From Paucidesulfovibrio sp036541255 (lineage in GTDB: Bacteria; Desulfobacterota; Desulfovibrionia; Desulfovibrionales; Desulfovibrionaceae), in the NCBI GenBank assembly GCA_036541255.1, contig JAZHDD010000047.1, positions 1 through 55,433 of the forward strand: DNA of 55,433 bases, read 5' to 3'. The notes under the pieces are model-generated. The model was not told the origin of the DNA and made no database searches. It worked only from the letters and a program-made list of their open reading frames with translations. Shown one piece after another: positions 43,338 through 50,704 of this stretch. Position 1 is the first letter of the stretch, and each line of letters begins with the position of its first letter. The position numbers and the translations under genes were made by a program.

Positions 43338-45908
43338 TTAGCCTGTACCGGCCCGTTCCTCCGGGCTTGCCTCGGGCTGGGCGCTGTATCTCTCCACCTT
43401 TTTCAGCAACTCGGCTGCCTCGAACGGTTTGGCCAGATAATCGTCCATGCCCGCATCCAGGCAGCGCTTCCTGTCCGACGTCCCTGCGTAGGCCGTGCAG
43501 GCGATGATGGGGATATTCGGATCAACGCCGGGCAACTCTCCGGCCCGGATGCGTTGCGTGGCCTCCAGGCCGTTCATCCGAGGCATTTGCAAATCCATGA
43601 GCACCAGATCGAAACGCGCCGCCTCCAGCATTTGCATGGCTTCGATCCCATTCTGGGCCACAGCCACGCTATGTCCTGCCCGCGTGAGCATGCGCGCGGT
43701 AATGGTCTGGTTCACGAGCTCGTCCTCGGCAAGAAGAATACGCAACCCATCGACGGCCTGCGCCTGTCCCTGCTCCTCGGCCTTGCGGCGCAAATCCCGG
43801 ATGTCCACCGTGGTCTGGATCAGGGGCAGGGTCACATGAAAATCACTGCCCTGCCCGACTTCGCTGCGCACTTCGATAACGCCCCCCATCATTTCCACGA
43901 GCTGACGGGAAATGGCCAGTCCCAGGCCGGACCCGCCGTAGCGTTTGGTCATGTAGTCTTCGCCCAGGGTGAAGCTCTCGAAAATGTTCTGAAGATGCTC
44001 TTCGGGGATGCCGATACCGCTGTCCCTGACACTGAACCGGAGCCAGACCTTTCCGCCGCCGTTCCCGGCCACGCGCCGCACCCGGACGGACAGACCTCCC
44101 TGTTCCGTGAATTTGACGGCGTTGCCGATAATGTTCACGAGCACCTGCCGGATGCGACCGTCATCGCCCACAAGGTTTTCAGGAACGTCTTCGTCCACCT
44201 CCCATTGCAAGGCAAGCCCCTTGAGCCGGGCCTGCACCTGAAAACTTTTCATCAACGGTTCCAGGCAGTCGTGCAGTGCAAAGGCGTCGCGGCGCAGCTT
44301 GATCCTGCCCGCTTCGATGGTGGAAAGCTCCAGCAAGTCGCTGATGACCCCCAGCAATCGTTGCGAGGAATCCAGGCAAAGCTCCAACAGCTCCCGCTGT
44401 TCGCCGCTGGGCTCGGTTTCCAGCATCAACTGGGTCATACCCATGATGCCGTTGAGCGGTGTGCGCAATTCATGGCTCATGTTGGCCAAAAACTGCGTTT
44501 TGGCCAGATTCGCGGCCTCGGCCTGATCACGCGCCTCGCGCAACTCGTTCTCGCCGCGCTTGCGGTCGGTAATGTCAGTGACCGCAGCCAATGCGCCTGC
44601 GTACTTTTCTTCCGCATCCAGCACGGGGCAACTGGACATGGCCACTACGACACGGCGTCCCCCCTTGCACAACAGTTCGAGCTCACGCTGTTTTCTGCTT
44701 TCCTTTCTGCGGTTGCGAAGCAGTTCACGGCATGATTCCCGCATTTCCGGGATGACAAACCCGTCCATGGGACGGCCGAGCATCTCGCCAGCCTGATAGC
44801 CAAGCATTTCAGCCAAACGCGGATTCACGAACGTCGTCTCAGCCGAAGCGTCCACAAGCCAAATGCCTTCCTGCAAATGGTGGATCAAATCGCGATAGCG
44901 CACTTCGGATTCTTCGAGCCGGCGATTGGCCTGCCACAATTCTTCGGAACGCTGCTGTACGAGGTGCTCCAGGTTCTCCCGCGCCTTGGCCAAATATTCC
45001 GCATTGCTGACTTGGGCTGTGATGTCCTCGAGGACGACAATATTGCCATCAAATTTACCGGAAACATCCAACATCCGCGTACAGTGCATCTGATACCACG
45101 CCTGTACCTCTCCGCTCTCCAGCCGAACTCTTTCATCCCATGTTTCATCTCCTGACGCGATATAACGTCTTACAGGCTCGGACAGCCAGTCGGGAAGATC
45201 GTCCAGGGGCATGCCCCGGTGCCACTCCGCACCATTGGTTTGCACTTCCGGACCGGATGACGACGCAGAATAATACGCAGCCCCCGGAACAGTGGAAAAG
45301 CCGACCAGTGTAGCCGCCGCGCAATTGAGATTCTCCACCCGCTGCTCCTGATCGAGCAGCAGCACAGGTGCGCCAAGACTTTCAAACAAAGTCAGATACT
45401 TGTTTTTTTCGTTGGTCATCTCCCTGTTTTTCGCCTGCAATTCGCTCAGTTTTACATCCTGGCTTGATGCCGCCCATTCCGCGCACAGGGCCACCTCCAG
45501 GATATCGAAGAAACGGAGCACGAACTGTTGTCCCTTTTCCTGCCTGCTCCGGTTCTTGATCTTTTCAAGAACCAAATCGGCATATGCTTGGCGATAGTAC
45601 TTGAGGAGTCCGAGAAACATGCCCAGACTTATGCCTCGCTCCCTGTGGCGCCGAGCCTCGAGCATGGCAAAACGAACCACGGGATCGTCATTGTTCCCGG
45701 CATCGACTTCAGGCGAAAATTCCGGAGCCTGATCCCCCCAACGTTCCAGGGCTTCCACAAGCGCGCCGGTAAGACCTGCAACGGAGGTCCTCCAGGCTTC
45801 CACAAGCGTCGAGGTATAAACGGTGTAGCCCTGGCGTTTCGCATAGCCGAGCACCCGTTCCATCAGCCACAATTCATGGGCCAGGAATAGATGAGCGTCA
45901 AAATGCAT
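43338..45908 (-). CDS. Cytoplasmic hybrid histidine kinase with RsbRD-like N-domain and PAS domains
   Basis: The product is 856 residues; ATG 45908 follows GGAGG. There is no membrane segment. Residues 1-160 are helical (LVEALERWGDQAPEFSPEVD, SLGMFLGLLKYYRQAYADLV) and recall the RsbRD-type or globin-like stressosome N-domains. Two PAS domains follow, joined by a coiled coil (AEYLAKARENLEHLVQQRSEELWQANRRLEE). Then come HisKA with H479 (ANMSHELRTPLNG), HATPase (NIIGNAVKFTEQG, DSGIGIP, GGSGLGLAIS) and a receiver with D772 (LVLMDLQMPRMNG). It is divergent from proVWX across an AT-rich gap. Confidence 0.88.
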   Translation of the reverse strand: MHFDAHLFLAHELWLMERVLGYAKRQGYTVYTSTLVEAWRTSVAGLTGALVEALERWGDQAPEFSPEVDAGNNDDPVVRFAMLEARRHRERGISLGMFLGLLKYYRQAYADLVLEKIKNRSRQEKGQQFVLRFFDILEVALCAEWAASSQDVKLSELQAKNREMTNEKNKYLTLFESLGAPVLLLDQEQRVENLNCAAATLVGFSTVPGAAYYSASSSGPEVQTNGAEWHRGMPLDDLPDWLSEPVRRYIASGDETWDERVRLESGEVQAWYQMHCTRMLDVSGKFDGNIVVLEDITAQVSNAEYLAKARENLEHLVQQRSEELWQANRRLEESEVRYRDLIHHLQEGIWLVDASAETTFVNPRLAEMLGYQAGEMLGRPMDGFVIPEMRESCRELLRNRRKESRKQRELELLCKGGRRVVVAMSSCPVLDAEEKYAGALAAVTDITDRKRGENELREARDQAEAANLAKTQFLANMSHELRTPLNGIMGMTQLMLETEPSGEQRELLELCLDSSQRLLGVISDLLELSTIEAGRIKLRRDAFALHDCLEPLMKSFQVQARLKGLALQWEVDEDVPENLVGDDGRIRQVLVNIIGNAVKFTEQGGLSVRVRRVAGNGGGKVWLRFSVRDSGIGIPEEHLQNIFESFTLGEDYMTKRYGGSGLGLAISRQLVEMMGGVIEVRSEVGQGSDFHVTLPLIQTTVDIRDLRRKAEEQGQAQAVDGLRILLAEDELVNQTITARMLTRAGHSVAVAQNGIEAMQMLEAARFDLVLMDLQMPRMNGLEATQRIRAGELPGVDPNIPIIACTAYAGTSDRKRCLDAGMDDYLAKPFEAAELLKKVERYSAQPEASPEERAGTG

Positions 45909-46370
45909 GTCACCTCCACTGTCTCGGATAGTGAGAGGAAATACTTCATTTCAGACATGACATATTTGATAGATCGCACGAATTATATTCTTCCGCATGG
46001 GAGTAAAGACTTTTTCAGACGCGACGGAGAGATGCACATATCTACTCAAAATAATACGTATTTTTTCAATATTTATTTCATGATCAGCCCATCCGCATAA
46101 CCGTTGTTACAAATTGCACTTCTCATGACTATGACAATCTATACTTCAGTTGACATTTTCCAGCTATTTAAGTAGAAAAATAAAATGTTAATAATTTCTG
46201 TATTTAACGACACAACCATTTACTTTTGGCTCAACACTCAAGTCAAAATCAAATTCGGAAACGGCACTGCTCACAATATAAGCTCAAATTGAATAGAATA
46301 AGCATAGCTACTACAGTACAAAAAACACATACTGCTCGAAACCATATTGAAAATTAATCGCACTACATGC

Positions 46371-46399
46371 TGAACAAACTCTCATTAAGCGCCTATACT
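46371..46399 (+). promoter_or_regulatory. Candidate sigma-70 promoter of proVWX
   Basis: TGAACA (46371-46376) and TATACT (46394-46399) are separated by exactly 17 bases. The -10 matches consensus at 5 of 6 positions, the -35 at 4 of 6. The leader to proV would be about 197 bases. Confidence 0.45.
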
Positions 46400-46408
46400 C
46401 AGCATTTC

Positions 46409-46446
46409 GGACATGAAAGGGTCGCTTTCAGACTCCTTTCACGTCC
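46409..46446 (+). repeat. Hairpin at the start of the proVWX leader
   Basis: GGACATGAAAGG (46409-46420) and CCTTTCACGTCC (46435-46446) pair at 11 of 12 positions with a 14-base loop. It begins almost at the predicted transcription start and would form a strong 5'-terminal stem in the leader RNA. No T-run follows. Confidence 0.5.
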
Positions 46447-46526
46447 TTGCGGCCTGCGCGACCGTTACCCCGTACCCCCTTTCGCTTAACCCTCGTCGCC
46501 CTCTTTGTGTGACGATTCACGTCATT

Positions 46527-46552
46527 GTCCCTGGCGCTTGCAGCGCCGGGAC
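46527..46552 (+). repeat. Second hairpin in the proVWX leader
   Basis: GTCCC and GGCGC (46527-46531, 46533-46537, one bulged T) pair with GCGCC and GGGAC (46543-46552) around TTGCA. It sits 50 bases before the proV start, outside the ribosome site (AGGAGG at about 46590). Confidence 0.5.
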
Positions 46553-46602
46553 AACCTATTTTGTTGATCGGCGCATCGCGCTGAACAATACCAGGAGGAT
46601 AC

Positions 46603-47793
46603 ATGGCAAAAATCGAGGTTCAGAACCTCTACAAAATCTTCGGCCCCCAGCCGCAAAAGGCTTTGGAAAAAGTCAGGAAGGGTACCGGGAAAACCGAGCT
46701 GATGGATACGCACAAGCACAGCCTGGGAGTGAACGATGTTTCCTTCCAGGTCGAGGAAGGCGAAATCGTCGTGGTCATGGGCCTTTCCGGTTCAGGCAAA
46801 TCCACCTTGGTGCGTTGTATCAACCGCCTTATCGAACCCACGGCAGGCAGCGTTCGCATCGACGGGATCGACGTCACCAAGCTCGACCCGACAGCCCTGC
46901 GCGAATTGCGGCTGGCCAAGCTGGGTATGGTCTTTCAAAATTTCGCTCTCTTCCCGCACCGCAGCGTTGCGGACAACGCAGCCTACGGCCTGGAAATAAA
47001 AGGCATGGATTCCGAAGAACGCCGGGCCAAGGCCCTGGAAGCGTTGGAACTGGTGGGACTGAGCGGCTGGGGTGATTCCTACCCAGACCAACTCTCCGGC
47101 GGCATGCAGCAACGTGTCGGTCTGGCCCGCGCCCTGGCCCTGGACGCGGACATCCTGCTCATGGACGAAGCCTTTTCCGCCCTGGATCCGCTGATCCGTT
47201 CGGACATGCAGGACGAATTGATCAACCTGCAGGAACGCATGAAAAAAACCATCCTGTTCATCAGCCACGACCTGGACGAGGCCATCAAGCTCGGTGACCG
47301 CATCGTGCTCATGAAGGACGGGGCCATCGTGCAGGAAGGCACGGCCGAGGACATCCTCACCAATCCCGCCAACGACTACGTGGAACGTTTCGTGGAAAAT
47401 GTGGACATCACCAAGGTGCTCACGGCGGACAGCGTGATGAAGAAGGCCAAGGCTCTGGGCTATCAAGGCACGGACGGCCCCCGCGCTTCCTTGCGCAAGA
47501 TGAAAAGCGCGGGCATCTCCAGTCTCTTTGTCATCGACAAGGAACACCGCCTGCAAGGCATCGTCTATGCCGAGGACGCCGTGGAAGCGGCGCGGCGCGG
47601 CGAACGCGACCTGACCCACATACTTAAACAGGACCTGCAAACAGTACGGGCCGACGCGCCCGCCACAGACCTGATCCAAATACTGCACGACCTGCCCTAT
47701 CCGCTGGCCGTGGTGGACATGCAAAACAAAATCATTGGCGTAATCAACCGCGGCGCGCTCCTCGGGGCCATTGCGGAACGGGGGGGCAACTAG
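46603..47793 (+). CDS. proV: ProV-type ATPase of a glycine betaine/proline-betaine ABC importer
   Basis: The product is 396 residues, as usual for ProV/OpuAA with C-terminal CBS domains. Walker A is MGLSGSGKST (G60-T68), the signature LSGGMQQRVGLARAL starts at 164, Walker B is LLMDEA at 185-190, and the H-loop is ISHDLDEA. Residues about 275-396 form a CBS pair (SLRKMKSAGISSLFVIDKEHRLQGIV and PLAVVDMQNKIIGVINRG), which in relatives senses ionic strength. AGGAGG lies before the ATG. proW begins 1 base after its stop. Confidence 0.94.
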   Translation: MAKIEVQNLYKIFGPQPQKALEKVRKGTGKTELMDTHKHSLGVNDVSFQVEEGEIVVVMGLSGSGKSTLVRCINRLIEPTAGSVRIDGIDVTKLDPTALRELRLAKLGMVFQNFALFPHRSVADNAAYGLEIKGMDSEERRAKALEALELVGLSGWGDSYPDQLSGGMQQRVGLARALALDADILLMDEAFSALDPLIRSDMQDELINLQERMKKTILFISHDLDEAIKLGDRIVLMKDGAIVQEGTAEDILTNPANDYVERFVENVDITKVLTADSVMKKAKALGYQGTDGPRASLRKMKSAGISSLFVIDKEHRLQGIVYAEDAVEAARRGERDLTHILKQDLQTVRADAPATDLIQILHDLPYPLAVVDMQNKIIGVINRGALLGAIAERGGN

Positions 47794-47794
47794 C

Positions 47795-48634
47795 ATGGAT
47801 ATCCCGCGCATCCCGCTGGGCCAGGGAATCGAGGCCCTCATAGAATGGATGGTGGACCACTTCGCCTTTGCCACCAAAGCCTTTTCCAAGGTCATGGAAA
47901 TCGGCCTGAACGGACTCCAGGACGCCCTGCAGTTTCCCCCAGCATGGCTCTTCATTCTTGTCGCCGCCGGTCTGACCTGGCTGCTGACCCGCAAACGCGG
48001 CGTGACCCTGCTGACCCTGCTCGGTTTGGGCCTGGTCTGGAACATGGGCCTTTGGACCGCGACCACGAGCACCATCGCCCTGGTGATCATCTCCACATTG
48101 GTGGCCATTCTCATCGGCGTGCCCATGGGCATCCTCGCGGCCATGTACAAACCTGTGGACCGCGTGGTCACGCCCACCCTGGACGTGATGCAGACCATGC
48201 CCGCCTTTGTCTACCTCATCCCGGCCATCCCCTTTTTCGGCCTGGGCAAGGTGGCGGCCATCTTTTCCACCGTGATCTTTGCCGTGCCACCGGCCATCCG
48301 CCTGACCAGCCTGGGCATCAAACAGGTGCCCCGCGAACTGGTGGAATGCGCCGAGGCCTTCGGCTCCAGCCGCTGGCAGCGCCTGGTCAAACTGGAACTG
48401 CCACTGGCCACGCCCACCATCATGGCCGGCGTGAATCAGACCGTCATGCTGGCCCTGTCCATGGTGGTCATCGCAGCCATGATCGGAGCCAAAGGCCTGG
48501 GCGGAGAAGTCTGGAAAGCCATTCAACGCCTGGAGATGGGTAACGGTTTCGAGGCGGGCATCGGCATCGTCATCGTGGCCATGATTCTGGACAGGGTGCT
48601 GCAGAAAGTCGGCTCCCGCAACAAACACAAATAA
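47795..48634 (+). CDS. proW: ProW-type permease of the betaine importer
   Basis: The product is 279 residues with about six to seven membrane helices. The EAA loop region is ECAEAFGSSRWQRLVKLELPLATPTIMAGVNQTVMLALSMVVIAAMIGAKGLG, and earlier MGILAAMYKPVDRVVTPTLDVMQTMPAFVYLIPAIPFFGLG is typical of ProW. The start at 47795 follows GGGGGG in the proV tail; an in-frame ATG at 47771 inside proV is less likely. An N-terminal amphipathic region precedes the first helix. It forms the channel for a compatible solute. Confidence 0.93.
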   Translation: MDIPRIPLGQGIEALIEWMVDHFAFATKAFSKVMEIGLNGLQDALQFPPAWLFILVAAGLTWLLTRKRGVTLLTLLGLGLVWNMGLWTATTSTIALVIISTLVAILIGVPMGILAAMYKPVDRVVTPTLDVMQTMPAFVYLIPAIPFFGLGKVAAIFSTVIFAVPPAIRLTSLGIKQVPRELVECAEAFGSSRWQRLVKLELPLATPTIMAGVNQTVMLALSMVVIAAMIGAKGLGGEVWKAIQRLEMGNGFEAGIGIVIVAMILDRVLQKVGSRNKHK

Positions 48635-48649
48635 CAGGAGGACACTGTA

Positions 48650-49495
48650 ATGAAACGGATTATTACTCTCTTTACCGCTTTGGCCCTGATTGCGGCCTTG
48701 GCCGTTCCCGCTTTGGCGGGCAAAGGCAAGGTACGCATCGCTTATGTGGAATGGGATTGCGCCGTGGCCAGCACCAACGTGGTCAAGGCCGTGCTTGAAC
48801 AGAAAATGGGCTACGAGGTGGAGATCCTGCCCGTAGCGGCCGCCGCCATGTGGCAGGCTACGGCCAGCGGGGACGTGGATGGTTTCGTGACGGCCTGGCT
48901 GCCCGTGACCCACGCGGACTATCTCAAAAAAGTCGAAGGCAAGGTCGTGGACCTCGGTCCGATCACGGGCGGAGCGCGCCTGGGTTGGGCCGTACCCGAT
49001 TACGTGACCATCAACTCCATCGCCGACCTCAACAGCGCCAAGGACAAGTTCAATGGGCGCATTATCGGCATTGATCCGGGCGCGGGCCTGATGAAGCTCT
49101 CGGAAAAAGCCGTCGAGGAGTATGCGTTGGATTACGAACTCATGGAAGGTTCCGGTGCCACCATGACCGCCGCGCTCCAGGATGCCATCAAGAACAAGCA
49201 GTGGGTGGCTGTCACGGCCTGGTCCCCGCATTGGATGTTCGGCAAGTGGCAACTCAAGTACCTTGACGATCCCAAGGGCGTGCTTGGCGGCGAGGAAACC
49301 ATCAACACCATCGTGCGCACCGGCCTGGACAAGGACATGCCCGACGTTTACAAATTCCTGGACAACTTCGCCTGGAAGGACGCGGGCCAGCTCCAAATGG
49401 TCATGGCCTGGAACCAGGACGGCGGCGATCCCTACGACAACGCCGTCAAATTCATCAACGAGAATCCCGACCAGGTGGCTGGCTGGCTGAAATAA
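48650..49495 (+). CDS. proX: ProX-type periplasmic betaine-binding protein
   Basis: The product is 281 residues with a Sec signal peptide (KRIITLFTALALIAALAVPALA, cleavage near 23). No lipobox cysteine is present, so the protein is free in the periplasm. Body blocks match OpuAC/ProX: VRIAYVEWDCAVASTNVVKAVLEQKMGYEVE, the aromatic-rich WLPVTHADYLKKV, and AVTAWSPHWMFGKWQLKYLDDPKG, where tryptophans would form the cage for a quaternary ammonium group. It completes proVWX, and AGGAGG precedes its ATG. A terminator follows. Confidence 0.92.
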   Translation: MKRIITLFTALALIAALAVPALAGKGKVRIAYVEWDCAVASTNVVKAVLEQKMGYEVEILPVAAAAMWQATASGDVDGFVTAWLPVTHADYLKKVEGKVVDLGPITGGARLGWAVPDYVTINSIADLNSAKDKFNGRIIGIDPGAGLMKLSEKAVEEYALDYELMEGSGATMTAALQDAIKNKQWVAVTAWSPHWMFGKWQLKYLDDPKGVLGGEETINTIVRTGLDKDMPDVYKFLDNFAWKDAGQLQMVMAWNQDGGDPYDNAVKFINENPDQVAGWLK

Positions 49496-49529
49496 GCCTG
49501 CAGCTGCCAGAATCCATCGTGTTAGAATC

Positions 49530-49557
49530 AGGTCGTCCTTGTTGGGCGGCCTTTTTC
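49530..49557 (+). terminator. Terminator of proVWX
   Basis: AGGTCGTCC (49530-49538) pairs with GGGCGGCCT (49544-49552), including two G-T pairs, around TTGTT, and T residues follow. It lies about 35 bases after the proX stop. Confidence 0.75.
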
Positions 49558-49713
49558 TTTGAACAAAAAGCCCAAACGTGTACATTATCAATCAAAATAT
49601 CTCATACAGTAAACAGAACGCTGCATAGCAATCCAAATCTTCCGCAAAAAACCAGAAAACCAGCCATTTCGATCTTGCGGTACAGCCACGAAGGCATTAG
49701 GGCATGAGGCGTC

Positions 49714-50571
49714 ATGATCAACAAAGAACATACCTATTCGATCTGGTGGAACCTGCTTCTGCTCACACTGGGCAGCGTCATCTTTGCCGTGGGTGCCAAG
49801 GCCATCGTCGTACACCACGAATTCATCACGGGCGGCCTGTTCGGATTGGCCCTGCTCGCGTCCTATTCCTTGGGCATGCTGACCACGGGAACGTGGTACA
49901 TCCTGCTCAACCTGCCGTTGTTCGTGCTGGGCTGGATTTATGTCAGCCGCCGGTTCTTCTGGTATTCTATCTACGCGACAGTGGTCACGACCCTGGCCTT
50001 CGACCTCGTGGAAATGAACTTCGGCATCCAGAATCAACTCTATGCGGCGGTAGCGGGCGGTGTGATCTGCGGCGTGGGCGGCGGCGTGACCCTGCGATCC
50101 CTGGGGTCGGCGGGTGGTCTGGACATCCTGGCCGTGATCTTGAACCGTAAATACAATCTCGGCGTGGGCAAGACCTACCTGATCTTCAATGCCCTGCTTT
50201 TCGGGTTGATGTTCACACGCATGGTCCCGGATCTGGTCATTGCCTCGTTGATCCTGGTCTTCATTTCTTCGGTGAGCGTGGACTACGTGTTGGCCATGTT
50301 CTCGCAACGCAAGATCGTGATGGTCATCGCCAATGAGCCCGAAGAACTGGCCCAGACCATCCTTGACAAGTTGCGCATCGGCGCGACCCTGCTGCGCGGC
50401 AGGGGAGCCTATACGGGCGACAAACGGGATGTGCTCATGACCGTCATCAACAATATCCAGCTCAAACGCCTGGAAGAGATCGTCTTCACCCACGACGAAC
50501 ACGCCCTGTTCATTGTGGAAAACACCTTCAACGTTCTCGGAGCCAGCTTTTCCCGCCGCAAAATGTATTAG
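49714..50571 (+). CDS. YitT-family membrane protein (DUF161 plus DUF2179)
   Basis: The product is 285 residues. The first about 185 carry five or six membrane helices with the family glycine motifs (HHEFITGGLFGLALLASY, GGVICGVGGGVTLRSLGSAGGLDILAVILNRKY). The last about 90 form the soluble DUF2179 domain (VMVIANEPEELAQTILDKLRIGATLLRGRGAYTGDKRDVLMTVI). The role of this family is not settled; some members have been linked to export or metabolite transport. It stands alone after the proVWX terminator, with a terminator of its own. Confidence 0.9.
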   Translation: MINKEHTYSIWWNLLLLTLGSVIFAVGAKAIVVHHEFITGGLFGLALLASYSLGMLTTGTWYILLNLPLFVLGWIYVSRRFFWYSIYATVVTTLAFDLVEMNFGIQNQLYAAVAGGVICGVGGGVTLRSLGSAGGLDILAVILNRKYNLGVGKTYLIFNALLFGLMFTRMVPDLVIASLILVFISSVSVDYVLAMFSQRKIVMVIANEPEELAQTILDKLRIGATLLRGRGAYTGDKRDVLMTVINNIQLKRLEEIVFTHDEHALFIVENTFNVLGASFSRRKMY

Positions 50572-50612
50572 CGGGCAATACCGAGACAGCCCTCATCGCA
50601 TCTTGAACACAA

Positions 50613-50643
50613 AAAGGACGGTCCGACAATCGGACCGTCCTTT
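50613..50643. terminator. Bidirectional terminator between yitT-like gene and tex
   Basis: A perfect 14-bp stem (50613-50626 with 50630-50643) closes on CAA. T-runs follow on both strands (TTT on plus, TTTTT on minus). It separates the two convergent transcripts. Confidence 0.9.
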
Positions 50644-50704
50644 GCTCTGTTCCAGTCTCGTGGACGGATCAGCTCTTGATGTTCCGCCCCATGCGCGGCC
50701 CGCT

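Larger units (their letters stand above)
45909..46602. other. 694-base AT-rich intergenic region between kinase and proVWX
   Basis: The stretch from about 45940 to 46400 is markedly more AT-rich than the rest of the window. No open frame here has a ribosome site plus family features. A minus-strand TATAAT (45987-45982) could belong to the kinase promoter. A sigma-70-like promoter at 46371-46399 and two hairpins lead to proV. The composition break could be a remnant of transferred DNA or a regulatory (for instance H-NS-like or osmotic) region. Confidence 0.6.

Noticed and set aside
45891..46100. 69-codon plus-strand frame in the AT-rich region
   Set aside because: No ribosome site and no family feature; it overlaps the start of the hybrid kinase, whose ribosome site and start are strong.
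46150..46172. TTGACA in the AT-rich region as a promoter for proVWX
   Set aside because: A perfect -35 hexamer, but the sequence 17 bases on (TAGAAA) is a weak -10, and it lies about 450 bases before proV; the pair at 46371-46399 is better.
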